Assembly (NCBI RefSeq): GCF_021233055.1
Contig: NZ_CP089538.1
Coordinates: 229,501 to 293,500, forward strand
Reading direction: 5' to 3'
Source of the DNA: Spirosoma oryzicola
GTDB taxonomy: Bacteria; Bacteroidota; Bacteroidia; Cytophagales; Spirosomataceae
DNA length: 64,000 nucleotides
Part shown: one piece after another, positions 16,958 through 27,100 of the stretch
How the letters are laid out: each line of letters opens with the position of its first letter
Numbering within the stretch: the first letter of the stretch is position 1
Notes under the pieces: generated by a model
Databases searched by the model: none
What the model was told of the DNA's origin: nothing
Seen by the model: only the letters and a program-made list of their open reading frames with translations
Made by a program: the position numbers and the translations under genes

Positions 16958-17836
16958 CTAGGCGCTGGCAATGTGAATCAGATCTTCGATTTGATTGATG
17001 ATTGTAGCATTTTCGGGAATATCAATATCCTGTCCGACGACTTGGTAACCCATGAGTAGCAAGTGAACGTCCGGAAACGATTTCACCAGACGATCAACAT
17101 AAGGTTGGACTTCGTGGTTTGCGGGTACCGAGGTCAAGGCCGTGAGCAGATAATCAGGTTTGTGAACGTTGTAGGCAAAAACCAACTCGTTGAACGGCAA
17201 ACTCTGACCCAGATAAATAACTTTGTTGTAGCGAGCCCGAATGATGTAATTGCTGAAAAGGAGACTAATCTCGTGCATTTCACCTTCCGGTAAGAACAGC
17301 ATGTATTTTTTGCCGTCTGGCCGCTGTTTGCTGGCCTGCCCATCGATAGCAACGATAATTTTCTGACGAATCAGATTAGAAATGAAGTGTTCCTGGGCAG
17401 AGCCAATCGATCCTGTCACCCAAAGCGTACCGATTCGGCTTAAGAATGGATAGACAATGTGAATCATTGTGTTCTCAAAGCCAAACTGGAGAATGTTCGT
17501 GCTGATGATCTTCTCGAAACGCTCCTCGTCGAGGTCAATCATCGAGATGGTAAGCGCGTGGATCTGATCAGGATAATTAAGTTGCCGATCTGAAATCTTG
17601 ATTACTTCACGATACATTTCCTCTACCGACAGCTTCGAGATCTCAGATATCTTGTATCCATGATCTTTTAGCAGAGAAATATTCAGCACCAGTTTGAGAT
17701 CCTGATCGTCGTACGTGCGGATATTGGTATCCGTTCGCTTGGGAGAAATTATATTGTAGCGTTGTTCCCAGATTCGCAACGTGTGAGCTTTGATGCCCGA
17801 AAGTTGCTCTAAATCTTTTATGGAGTAACTACTCAT
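16958..17836 (-). CDS. MerR-family regulator with cobalamin-binding domain (CarH-like)
   Basis: 292 residues. MerR-type DNA-binding domain at 1-75 (YSIKDLEQLSGIKAHTLRIWEQRY). A helical bundle then contains LWVTGSIGSAQEH: a Trp, nine residues, then Glu-His, which is the Wx9EH signature of CarH/LitR light sensors that bind adenosylcobalamin. The Rossmann-like B12 domain has EGEMHEIS, matching E/DxHxxG except for Ser in place of Gly, with the lower-ligand His retained. CarH-type proteins repress carotenoid genes in the dark. The gene lies directly downstream, same strand, of a CruF-type carotenoid hydratase, which supports that role here. Confidence 0.8.
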   Translation of the reverse strand: MSSYSIKDLEQLSGIKAHTLRIWEQRYNIISPKRTDTNIRTYDDQDLKLVLNISLLKDHGYKISEISKLSVEEMYREVIKISDRQLNYPDQIHALTISMIDLDEERFEKIISTNILQFGFENTMIHIVYPFLSRIGTLWVTGSIGSAQEHFISNLIRQKIIVAIDGQASKQRPDGKKYMLFLPEGEMHEISLLFSNYIIRARYNKVIYLGQSLPFNELVFAYNVHKPDYLLTALTSVPANHEVQPYVDRLVKSFPDVHLLLMGYQVVGQDIDIPENATIINQIEDLIHIASA

Positions 17837-17981
17837 AGAACCAATCTATTGTATATGAACAGGGAGTAAAGCGCCATGCTGATTCATACTTTTTTGCAGT
17901 TGACAGCAGACTGCTTTTACAAGCCGACTGAAGATAAATAAAGACATACGGTCAATACCATCGTTAAGTTTGCTTGCTATG

Positions 17982-17989
17982 CAAATATA
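17982..17989 (-). promoter_or_regulatory. -7 element (TATATTTG) for the MerR gene
   Basis: TAnnTTTG on the minus strand, 146 bp before the MerR start. No correctly spaced -33 TTG. A small GCAGT-N9-ACTGC dyad at 17896-17914 lies in the resulting leader and could be an operator. Confidence 0.35.
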
Positions 17990-18029
17990 CTTATAGAACA
18001 CCAAAGTTTGACTTTTGTTTAAGTGGATT

Positions 18030-18686
18030 CTACAAAAGTATGAACAAAAATTGGCCGATAAAAAACGTGAATTGTAATGCCAATAACCACTTCGCCAAGC
18101 GATTGTCTTTTCGGAAGGGTAGGGCATACCAAACGGTAAACAGTAGAATAGAAACAAGCCACCAACCAAGATAATTCTGCAAAGGAACTGGCTGCCCGAA
18201 CCACGTCCAAAAATCCAGCTGAATCGCTACGGGTTCGATAAATAAGTCTAACACGACCATCACTGTTGCGGCCAGTACAACTTTTAGCCAGGCAGGGGCA
18301 GGTAACTCATTGCATACAGAACCAATACAATACGACAAGATAAGCCAGTTGACAGCAATAACCGGAGGAACTGACCATACCTGAGCGCCTAGTCCCCAGC
18401 CGTAGGCATAGTGACCAAAAATCGACTCTGTATGAACACCGATTACTTCAATAAAATAGCTCGCCAGTAGGGTGAGGGCAAGATAGATGTAAAAGGAAGG
18501 ACGCCAGTCGGTGTGATATAACAGTAAAACGACCAGGGATGAAATAAGCGTAACGGGGCTTAACGGGCGGAAATAGTCTACCAACGGGGGGAGTTGTAAA
18601 CCAACGATACCCGCAAGGTAAGCCATAATCAAAATCGCTCGGATGATTGAGTGATACCGGGTAACTGTAGGAACATGAACGGCCAT
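18030..18686 (-). CDS. cruF: CruF-type carotenoid hydratase (DUF422 membrane protein)
   Basis: 218 residues with about six to seven membrane helices. Family features include VIGVHTESIFGHYAYG, VPPVIAVNWLILSY and DFWTWFGQPVPLQNYLGWW (WFG.PLQNYLGWW motif). CruF/CrtC-analogue enzymes add water across the terminal double bond of lycopene- or bacterioruberin-type carotenoids, giving tertiary hydroxyl end groups; Cytophagales pigments (saproxanthin, flexixanthin types) carry these. No own promoter is obvious: only 38 bp separate the ATG from the tRNA-His terminator, so it may depend on read-through. Upstream of the MerR regulator by 193 bp. Confidence 0.8.
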   Translation of the reverse strand: MAVHVPTVTRYHSIIRAILIMAYLAGIVGLQLPPLVDYFRPLSPVTLISSLVVLLLYHTDWRPSFYIYLALTLLASYFIEVIGVHTESIFGHYAYGWGLGAQVWSVPPVIAVNWLILSYCIGSVCNELPAPAWLKVVLAATVMVVLDLFIEPVAIQLDFWTWFGQPVPLQNYLGWWLVSILLFTVWYALPFRKDNRLAKWLLALQFTFFIGQFLFILL

Positions 18687-18720
18687 GAACGAGCAACTAC
18701 CTGATCGAGAGAAGTGTTAC

Positions 18721-18752
18721 AAAAAAAGCCTCCTGAATAATCAGGAGGCTTT
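18721..18752 (-). terminator. Terminator after tRNA-His
   Basis: Twelve-base perfect stem AAAGCCTCCTGA/TCAGGAGGCTTT, loop of four, then seven T on the minus strand. It ends the tRNA transcript 35 bp before the carotenoid gene. Confidence 0.88.
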
Positions 18753-18759
18753 ACTAGGG

Positions 18760-18834
<75 letters not shown>

Positions 18835-18846
18835 GTTTTGAGAGGG

Positions 18847-18879
18847 CAAAGATAGTAAATAGCAATGAATTATAAACAA
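18847..18879 (-). promoter_or_regulatory. Promoter of tRNA-His
   Basis: Minus strand TTG-N22-TATCTTTG, the -33/-7 pair of the Bacteroidota housekeeping sigma factor, ending 12 bp before the tRNA. Confidence 0.7.
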
Positions 18880-18936
18880 TAGCGGCTACCTTTTTTTCTA
18901 CAATAGCCAACATTGTCTATAATTCATCGCTTATAA

Positions 18937-19551
18937 TTAGGCTTGCTTACCTTGCTGATAACGCTTATTCGCAGCGTTCCAGTCAATTACGTTAAAATAA
19001 GCGCCAATGTATTCGGGACGACGGTTCTGGTACTTTAGGTAGTACGCATGTTCCCAAACGTCCAAACCAATGATTGGAAATCCTTTTGCGTCCGCAACGT
19101 CCATGAGTGGATTATCCTGATTTGGGGTTGAAGTAACGGCTAACTGACCTTCTGGAGTAACGATCAACCACGCCCATCCTGAACCAAAGCGGGTCGTCGC
19201 AGCTTTCGTGAACTCTTCTTTAAAAGCGTCGTAAGAACCGAATTTTTCGTTGATCGCGTCGGCTAGCTCACCCGTTGGCTGGCCGCCACCGTTACCAGAA
19301 ATCGTATTCCAGAACAAGGTATGGTTATAATGGCCGCCCCCGTTATTGCGTACTGCAACCGGAGCCTGGCTCACCGTTTGAAGCAATTCTTCAATTGACT
19401 TGTTTTCCAGCTCTGTTCCAGCGATTGCATTATTTAAGTTCGTAACATAAGCATTGTGGTGCTTGTCATGGTGAATTTCCATGGTTTGCTTGTCAATGTT
19501 AGGCTCGAGCGAGTCGCTGGGGTAGGGTAGTGGGTCTAATACAAAAGCCAT
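18937..19551 (-). CDS. sodA: Superoxide dismutase (Fe/Mn)
   Basis: 204 residues, standard length. Metal ligands are visible: His in [13 protein letters not shown] (about residue 27), His in [11 protein letters not shown] (about 79), and Asp/His in [12 protein letters not shown] (about 165/169). Converts superoxide to hydrogen peroxide and oxygen. No signal peptide, so cytosolic. The metal (Fe or Mn) cannot be decided from sequence by eye. Transcribed alone after tadA with a 58-bp gap. Confidence 0.95.
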   Translation of the reverse strand: MAFVLDPLPYPSDSLEPNIDKQTMEIHHDKHHNAYVTNLNNAIAGTELENKSIEELLQTVSQAPVAVRNNGGGHYNHTLFWNTISGNGGGQPTGELADAINEKFGSYDAFKEEFTKAATTRFGSGWAWLIVTPEGQLAVTSTPNQDNPLMDVADAKGFPIIGLDVWEHAYYLKYQNRRPEYIGAYFNVIDWNAANKRYQQGKQA

Positions 19552-19609
19552 TGGACTTATAAAGTTAAAATGGAAGATCTTTCGGTTGGGTTAACACGGC
19601 TCCATTCGT

Positions 19610-20047
19610 TTATGTTCTTAAGCGTCGAAAAAACTTAGTCAATAACTGCTGACTGTCATCGGCTAACACACCTGTTTCGACGCGCGTTTTGGGATGTAAC
19701 AGCGAGGGCTGAATGCGGCTGTACCCACGTTTTGTGTCGGGTGCGCCGATCACAACACGCCCGATCTGCGCCCAAAACAAGGCCCCGGCGCACATCACAC
19801 AGGGCTCCAGCGTGACGTAAAGTGTACAGTCGGTTAAGTACTTGCCGCCGAGGTATTGCGTCGCTGCCGTGATGGCGAGCATCTCGGCATGAGCGGTTAC
19901 GTCGTTGAATTGCTCCGTCTGGTTTCGACCCTTCGCTATAATACGATTTTGAGCGACAACTAAAGCGCCAACGGGGATCTCGCCCGCTTCGGCTGCCTCT
20001 TCCGCCAGACTTAGCGCAATATCCATAAAGTAGTCATCCGAGAACAT
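19610..20047 (-). CDS. tadA: tRNA adenosine deaminase TadA / nucleoside deaminase
   Basis: 145 residues from the ATG at 20047 (MFSDDYFMDIALSLAEEAAE); an upstream in-frame Met at 20131 would add a non-family extension that reaches into the next gene. Zinc site: TAHAEMLAI (His and catalytic Glu) and TLEPCVMCAGA (PCxxC). GEIPVGALVV is the usual N-terminal motif. Deaminates the wobble adenosine of tRNA-Arg(ACG) to inosine. Cytosolic housekeeping enzyme. It follows the giant T9SS gene by 43 bp. Confidence 0.92.
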   Translation of the reverse strand: MFSDDYFMDIALSLAEEAAEAGEIPVGALVVAQNRIIAKGRNQTEQFNDVTAHAEMLAITAATQYLGGKYLTDCTLYVTLEPCVMCAGALFWAQIGRVVIGAPDTKRGYSRIQPSLLHPKTRVETGVLADDSQQLLTKFFRRLRT

Positions 20048-20090
20048 AAGCAAGAGGGTAGCTGGAGAACCGGCTAAAATACAGCTTAAT

Positions 20091-23000
20091 TTATTGTTTA
20101 AGAATTTTCCGAACCGACTGCCGGTCTCCAACCTGAATGCGAAGTATATACTGACCCGTCGGTTGAGTACTCAGATCAAGTTCGGTTTTGGCCGTACGGG
20201 TGGTCAGTTGATGGATTGTTCGTCCCTGCTGATCCATGAGCGAAAGAACAGCCGGGGTACGACTCAAAGGCATATCAATCGCCACGGTCACAGATGTCTG
20301 AGCGGGTACGGGATACACACCCACCAACGGATCGAGTGAATTGTTTTCCAGCCCTGTTACAACCAGAACTTTTACAGTCGCTGTACCCGATATAGCGCCT
20401 GCTCCGCAACCATTGCTCACACTAACCAGATGATACGTTGTCGTTCGCGCGGGTCGGACTTCGGCAACGTATGGGTTCGTAGTGGTTGTTGCTACATATG
20501 ATCGAAGGCTATCCGCGTACGTTACTGTCCAGGGATTTTCACCGCTTAGGGTAACCGTCAAGCTTGCCGGGACACCCGCATAAATAGTTTGATCACCCTT
20601 CAGGAGGGCAATCGGTTTGGAGCGTACCGTAACAAGCGTGGGGCTGTTGGTCCCTACCACTTCGACATCTGGATTTGATCCTTTCACGCGAACGTAATAC
20701 TGACCAGCTACGAAAGAATCTGACAAACGTGCTGTGACAGGGCTGTTGGTACTGGTAGCAGAAATTTCGTATTTTTTACTCGTATCTGCCGTACTGATCA
20801 GATCGATTTTAAACGTGTTGCCATTTCTAAATGCTCCTGTCGTCTGAAACGGTACCGTCAGAGTTGTTCCTGCGCACACAATGTTATTGCCTATGCTGCT
20901 CGTCGTGATCGTTGGACTTTGTACACTGATGACGGCTGTTGCCGGATTACCCGGTAGCCCAACACCACAACTATTGGAGACGGTCGTGACCTGATAAGTA
21001 GTATTGCCTCTGGGTAGTACCTGAATGGTTGTGTCAGCTGTGCGGGATACGCCCGAGTAACCACCCGTCAGCGTGTAGCTGAACGGAGGATTGCCCGTGA
21101 ACTGTAATCGTAGTGGTGTTCTCTCGCCCAGATTGATCGAGGCCGATCCTGTTAATGATAAAGTTGGTATCGCGTTGACGATGACTTTAACAACCGAACG
21201 GGCGCTGTAGCAACCCGATGAACTGGTCTGATACACATAATACGCATCACCACCGGGCTCTACATTGACGTTGATCGTGGGAGGAGCGGGTGCAACGGTT
21301 GTTTCGTGGCCGTACGGATCGACCCAATGCAAGACACCCCCTGGCTCAGCGGTTGCTTCCAGGGGTACTGATTTCTCATCGACGCAGTACGCAACTACCG
21401 GCTTAGAAACCACCGGGACGGGTGTTGTCTGCACGTATACCTGAAGTGTAGCTTTCTGGCTTTCGCAATTGTCAACCGTCTGGGTAACCTGGTAGCTGAT
21501 ACTACCTGTCTGCGAGATGGGTGGCGTTGGAGCGCTTGAATAAACCCGACCGTCGGTATTGTACCACCGCAGATTCTGACCACTTGCGGTCAACGGCGAA
21601 ATCGTCTGAGCGGGCTGGTCCTTCTGTGCCTGACAGAACGTTAGATTGCTGACGATGGGAGAGGCCGGTATGGGTTTGATGCTGACGGTTAAGGCCGCCT
21701 TGTTACTTTCACAGCCGTTTACGGTTTGCGTGGCTTTGAAAAGTTGATTGCCAATCGTGTTTGTACCGGGTGTCGGAGCATTAGCCAACGGTTGATCCGA
21801 CGCGTCGTACCACTTGATGTTTGATCCCGTAGCCGTCAGCGCTTGTGCCTGCGCGTTGTTGCAGAAATTTACTGAACTTACGCCAGGAGCAACGGGTATT
21901 GCTTTAACTGTAACAACCAGACTGGCTCTTGTACTCTGGCAACCATCCAGCGTTTGACTGACGTAATACATCGTTTGCCCTGGTGTGGTGTTCTGAACAA
22001 CGGGACTCGTGGCAGATGCCGTACCACCCGTCGCATTAGTACCATACCAGTTTGCTGTTGCATTAGCCGTAAGGGTTACTGGTAGTGTTGGCACAGGACT
22101 ATTCTGGCAAAAATCAACGGGTGTCGTGACGGGTGCCGTGGGTGCATCTTTGACAAGCACCGGAATAGCCGCTCGGTCGCTTTCGCAACCGTTTACGATT
22201 TGCGTAACGTAGTAGTTTGTCGTGCCAATAATCGATGTATTCGGAATTGTTGCCGTTAGGGAAGAGGGCCCACCCGACTGTTGGGTACCATACCAGTGTA
22301 GATCCTGACCGCTAGCCGATAATGGATTGGCTTTCGCGCCTTCGCAGTAAGGACTTGGGGTAATACCGGCGGGCTTGTTGGGTAACGGGTTAACCAGAGC
22401 CGTCAAACTTGTCCGAGCACTCTCGCAGCCATTCAGCGTCTGACTCACGTAATAAACCGTTGAACTAACGGTGCTTGTAGAAGGCGTAGGCGCCGTAACC
22501 GACGCTGTACCACCCGTGGCATTGGTTCCGTACCAGTTCAATGTGCCACCTTGCGCTGGTGTTGCAGACAAAGCGTTCGCTGGACGATTTTGACAATAGA
22601 TAGTTGGACTGACTACGGTCGGAGTTGTAGGTAGCGGTTTCACCTGTACGGACAAGCTGGCCCGTGGACTTTCGCAGTTGCCTACTACTTGAGCGACATA
22701 ATATAACGTTGTCGAAGCGGAGGTCGTACCAGGCGTGGTTGGTGTCGAGGTAGCTGTACCACCGGTTCTGTTGGTCCCGTACCAATTTAATGTACCGCCC
22801 GATAGCGCTGTGGCCGACAAGGGTTTTGCTGTTTCATGCTGGCAATAGGTCAACGCAGCCGGCACAGAAGGCGAAGCGGGCGCCGACAGTACGGTTACGG
22901 CAATTGCTGCTCGCTGACTTTCACAGTTATCAATTATCTGACTAACGTAATACGTAGCACTGCTTTGATTAGTAGGTACTGTCGGTGTTGCTGAAGCCGT

Positions 23001-24011
23001 GCCACCCGTAGCCGATGTACCCCACCACCGTAATGTCGCTCCTGATAGGGCCGTAGCTGTAAGCGCTGCCGTCGTTGCTCCCTGACAAATACTTACCGAA
23101 GCGATTGTTGCAGGAGCTGGCAGAGCATTGCTAGTTGTTACAAGGAGGGAGACCCGCTCGCTTTCGCATCCGTTCAACGTTTGGCTGACGTAATAGGCTT
23201 TCTGACCAATTACGCTTGTGTTAGGAGTTGGAGCAATCGATGAAGCCACCCCGCCAGTGGCCCCTGTGTACCAATTGAGCGTTGCCTTCGTAACAGTTGT
23301 AGCAGACAAAGGACTGGCAACACTACCCTGACAGTACGATTTGTTCGCAACGATAGGCGCATCTGGGCGTTCGTTAACCGTTACCTTAATGCTTACTTTA
23401 TCGCTCATGCAGCCATTCAGCGTTTGGCTTACGTAATAAGCCGTGCTACCGGTGAGGTTGGTATTTGGGACTGTTGCAACACTGGTTGGCGCGTTTGATG
23501 CATTCGTTCCGTACCAGTTTAACGTTCCACCAGACGAAGCTGTAGCGGTCAGGGGTTGGGCAACATCACCTTCACAATACGCAGCAGGCGTTAATACCGT
23601 AGGCAAACCCGGAGCCGATTGGACAGCGACCTGTTGGGTATTTGTGCTAATGCGAGCCGGAGAACTGGAAATAACCCTGATCTTATACGCTACGCTGGCT
23701 GCTGTCGTCTTTGGAATCGTCGCATTGATTGTAGCCGTGTTGGCTGCTGATGGAACCAGAGAAAGCGTTCCGATGCTGATCGTAGAACCAGAGAAAACGC
23801 CGTTTGCATCCGATAGTTGAGCCGTAAAAACATTTCCGGTCGAAAACGCGCCCGTCGTTGAAAAGGGAATAACCAGTGTACCGTTTGAGCCTGTGCAGGC
23901 GATACTGGCCGATAAGGCACCTGTCGTGATGGTTTGAGCCTTGCCCGGTGTCATAAACCCGGTAAGACAAAAACAGATGAAGAGATAAAAGTAACGTATA
24001 GGTCCCTTCAT
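20091..24011 (-). CDS. Giant T9SS-secreted protein with ten Ig-like repeats
   Basis: 1306 residues from the ATG at 24011 (MKGPIRYFYLFICFCLTGFM), which begins a signal peptide ending ...GKAQ. An ATG at 24119 is in frame but adds a non-signal extension across the promoter. After an N-terminal beta domain come ten units of about 81 residues, each with an early YC and a late NGCES (YYVSQTLNGCES type), matching CHU_C-associated Ig-like (Ig_7) domains with a likely disulfide. Two further beta domains follow, then a type A T9SS sorting domain (VGVYPVPAQTSVTVAI ... GQYILRIQVGDRQSVRKILKQ, given in parts). Likely a cell-surface adhesin or scaffold. Confidence 0.88.
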   Translation of the reverse strand: MKGPIRYFYLFICFCLTGFMTPGKAQTITTGALSASIACTGSNGTLVIPFSTTGAFSTGNVFTAQLSDANGVFSGSTISIGTLSLVPSAANTATINATIPKTTAASVAYKIRVISSSPARISTNTQQVAVQSAPGLPTVLTPAAYCEGDVAQPLTATASSGGTLNWYGTNASNAPTSVATVPNTNLTGSTAYYVSQTLNGCMSDKVSIKVTVNERPDAPIVANKSYCQGSVASPLSATTVTKATLNWYTGATGGVASSIAPTPNTSVIGQKAYYVSQTLNGCESERVSLLVTTSNALPAPATIASVSICQGATTAALTATALSGATLRWWGTSATGGTASATPTVPTNQSSATYYVSQIIDNCESQRAAIAVTVLSAPASPSVPAALTYCQHETAKPLSATALSGGTLNWYGTNRTGGTATSTPTTPGTTSASTTLYYVAQVVGNCESPRASLSVQVKPLPTTPTVVSPTIYCQNRPANALSATPAQGGTLNWYGTNATGGTASVTAPTPSTSTVSSTVYYVSQTLNGCESARTSLTALVNPLPNKPAGITPSPYCEGAKANPLSASGQDLHWYGTQQSGGPSSLTATIPNTSIIGTTNYYVTQIVNGCESDRAAIPVLVKDAPTAPVTTPVDFCQNSPVPTLPVTLTANATANWYGTNATGGTASATSPVVQNTTPGQTMYYVSQTLDGCQSTRASLVVTVKAIPVAPGVSSVNFCNNAQAQALTATGSNIKWYDASDQPLANAPTPGTNTIGNQLFKATQTVNGCESNKAALTVSIKPIPASPIVSNLTFCQAQKDQPAQTISPLTASGQNLRWYNTDGRVYSSAPTPPISQTGSISYQVTQTVDNCESQKATLQVYVQTTPVPVVSKPVVAYCVDEKSVPLEATAEPGGVLHWVDPYGHETTVAPAPPTINVNVEPGGDAYYVYQTSSSGCYSARSVVKVIVNAIPTLSLTGSASINLGERTPLRLQFTGNPPFSYTLTGGYSGVSRTADTTIQVLPRGNTTYQVTTVSNSCGVGLPGNPATAVISVQSPTITTSSIGNNIVCAGTTLTVPFQTTGAFRNGNTFKIDLISTADTSKKYEISATSTNSPVTARLSDSFVAGQYYVRVKGSNPDVEVVGTNSPTLVTVRSKPIALLKGDQTIYAGVPASLTVTLSGENPWTVTYADSLRSYVATTTTNPYVAEVRPARTTTYHLVSVSNGCGAGAISGTATVKVLVVTGLENNSLDPLVGVYPVPAQTSVTVAIDMPLSRTPAVLSLMDQQGRTIHQLTTRTAKTELDLSTQPTGQYILRIQVGDRQSVRKILKQ
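21171..23609 (-). repeat. Tandem array of ten ~244-bp Ig-domain repeats
   Basis: The coding repeats share LNWYGTNATGG and YYVSQTLNGCES blocks. Neighbouring units differ at many positions, so the array is old and not a recent expansion. Confidence 0.85.
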
Positions 24012-24050
24012 AGATATAATTGGAAAAGCGGTTAACGTATCTAAAAATAG

Positions 24051-24058
24051 CAAAATTA
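24051..24058 (-). promoter_or_regulatory. -7 element (TAATTTTG) of the giant protein gene
   Basis: TAnnTTTG on the minus strand, 40 bp before the ATG at 24011; supports that start over the one at 24119. Confidence 0.45.
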
Positions 24059-24106
24059 CTTTACTTGATGCAGACGGTAGACGAGGGTAACTAATAGTAT
24101 CTAACA

Positions 24107-24136
24107 ATAAAAATGCCACCTTTCACAGTGGCATTT
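24107..24136 (-). terminator. Terminator of the GH3/serine-hydrolase gene
   Basis: Nine-base stem AAATGCCAC/GTGGCATTT (24111-24119, 24128-24136) followed by T-rich sequence on the minus strand. Confidence 0.8.
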
Positions 24137-24171
24137 CATAAAAGACGAAAGGATCGTGGAGTGTGTTGCGC

Positions 24172-27100
24172 TTATAAAACTGCGCTGTAAATCAACTCGT
24201 GTATTCTTCGGCGAAGCTTAGTTGTGTTGATTGAGTTGTTGCCCGCTGTCGGATAAATACGGTTCGACAAGAAAACGAAGATTAATTCCTTTTCCGGATC
24301 AACCCAAACGACGTTACCCGTAAAGCCCGTATGCCCAAATGAGGTGGCGGAGGCTTGTTGCGCCAGATAAACGCTGCTCGAACTTTCCGGATTCGGCTTA
24401 TCCCAGCCCAGCGCCCGGTGGCTACGGTTACTCAATGTCTGCGTAAAGTAAGGAACCGTCATCGGTTGAAAGATACGCTCCGTACCGTAAAACCCCTTTT
24501 GGAGATTCATTTGAAGAAGGGTCGCAATGTCATGGGCGTTTCCAAACAACCCGGCATGTCCCGAAACTCCCCCCTGTACCGCTGCCATCTGATCGTGTAC
24601 CGTACCCACCAGTAGTTGATTCCGGTAGTAGGTATCCTGTTCCGTCGGTGCGCAATGTGGATTTTTCAGGCGTTGAAGTGGTGTAAAGCCTAACTGGTGT
24701 AAGCCAAGCGTTTTGTACACATTTTCCGTTACAAACGCATCCAGAGGTTGTTTGCTGACGCGCTCGACAATCTTTTGCAGCATCAGAAAATTCAAATCAC
24801 TGTACACGTAAGCGGGTTTGCCCGACTCGTCGAGCTTGCGGGACATTGGTGACTGAACCACCCATTTCCAGACTGAGTCCTTCAGCGCAGGCGTTGCCCA
24901 AAGCGTCGGTGCTATTTGCAGCGGGTGCAACGTATCACGGGTAGCACTGTAATATTCAGCTTTCAGCCCACCACCCGGCGTCCGTGTCCGGTCCCATGTG
25001 GTTGGGTAGAACGACACCATACCCGACTGATGCCACAACAAATCCTGAATAACGATATTCTGTTTGTTAGTGCCTCTAAGTTCGGGCAAGTAAAGCGATG
25101 CTTTCTGGCTTATGTCAATCTGCTTGCGATCATACAGAACCATCACACTTTGCAGCGTTGCCAGCACTTTGGTCAATGAAGCCAGATCATACAGCGTTTC
25201 GTCCGTTACTTTCTCTGCACCGGGGCTGTAAGTCAACGCACCAAAATTCTTGCTGTAAACAACCTTGCCTTTACGAGCCACCAGAATTTCGCAACCGGGT
25301 ACAACGTGATCGCGAACTGCGTTTTGAGCAATAGCGTCAATTTTTGCCAGAACGGCGGTTTTCATGCCAACGCTTTCTGGCGAACCCGCCGAAAGACGAC
25401 CTTCCGGACTGACCGTTTCGCCAAGCCCAACCTTCAGATCACCCGTCGAAATTGGCAGCATACCGCGGGAGCCTAGTGCGCCGAACAGAACCTGAGGCAC
25501 AACGCGTTGCATCTCATCAAATTCCTGATAAGCGCAGATCAGGCCGTCGGCATCCGTAAACTGCGTAAGGCTGTAAGGCGAACCAAAAACCGTAACAATT
25601 ACTTTGACGCCCCGTTGTTTCAGCCGTGTTACCAGATCGAATGAAGCTTTTGTAATGCCGAACTTCCGGTAACTCGACTCGGTCATTTTGTGGTAGCTCA
25701 CGACAACCGTATTCGCCGAACTGACCTGAGCCAGCGCATCGTTCAGTTCCGTTTCGGAAACAATCTTGTTTGGGTAAGAAAGCGTCTGAAAAGGCGCGTA
25801 TTGGTTAAGCGTTTTTTGGAACGGGTTGTCGACATCTGCACCAATCGCAATCGACGCCAACCGCAGGGAGTCCAACGGGCCGATAGGCAGGATCTTGTTA
25901 CGATTTGTAACAACCGTAACCGCTTGTTCGCACAAGTCATGCTTGAGCTGTTGCGCTTCCGGTGAATTCAGCTCCGCCGATAAGCCAGCAAGATTGATGG
26001 GCTTATACTGATTTAACCCAGCCCAGTATTTAGCGCGAAGTATTTTTTTGACTTTTTCGTCAATGAATTCCTGGGATATGACACCCTGCTGAATCGCATT
26101 AAGGATATTTTGCGAGGCTTCCCGAACGTTTTCTGGATACAGCAAAATATCATTCCCGGCCATCAACGCCCGTAGGTTAACGTCCATTGCTTTGGGTGAC
26201 CGGCTGATACCGCCCATGTTCAGCGCATCAGTAAAGACCAGCCCCCGGAATCCCAGCTCCTTCTTAAGAAGCTCTGTTACAATTTTTTCGGATAACGTAG
26301 CGGCCAGGGCCGGGGTGTTGTCCATTACTGGTACATGCAAATGACCCGTTACAACGCCCATCAAACTGTCGGCAATGAGTTTCCGGAATGGGTACAGGTC
26401 AATGTCACGCATTTGCTCCGACGACCGGCTAACGGTTGGCAGCGTGTGGTGCGAATCGGCATTGGTGTCGCCGTGGCCCGGAAAATGCTTAGCCGTAGCA
26501 ATGACGTGGGTTTGCTGTAAGCCACGCATGTAGGCCGACGCTTTCAAGGCTACATTCTCCTTCGACTCCCCAAATGAACGGATGCCGATGACCGGATTCG
26601 CGGGGTTGCTGTTAATGTCCGATACCGGGGCAAAATTGATATGGATGCCGAGCCGCTGGCATTGCCGGCCAATTTCGGCGCCCATCCGGTAAATCAGTTC
26701 ATTGTCGCGAATGGCACCGAGCGCCATCTGCTTAGGAAAGTCCATCGTACTATCCAGGCGCATCCCTAATCCCCATTCGCCATCAATGCCAATCAATAAA
26801 GGGACTTTTGATAATGCCTGATAGCGATTGGTCAGAACGGCCTGCCGGTACGGACCACCCTGGAAAAAGATCAGACCACCAATATGGTTTGTCTGGATAA
26901 GGTGCTCGATGTATTGGTAATGATTATCATGACGGTTGGAGAACGTAGCCACCATGAAAAATTGCCCGACTTTTTGTTCGGGGGTGAGCGTCTGAAACAC
27001 ACTGTCGACCCAACGCTGCCCGCTATCGGAAAGCGAGAAGACTTCAACAGGGGTGGCGTACGAACGCACGTGCGAAGCGGGTGCCGTCAACCGTCGGGCC

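Noticed and set aside
21171..23609. CRISPR-like spacing of repeats
   Set aside because: Units are ~244 bp, coding, degenerate Ig domains, without short identical repeats and spacers.
24012..24119. N-terminal extension of the giant T9SS protein
   Set aside because: It would place residues before the signal peptide and cross the -7 element and part of the terminator of the next gene.
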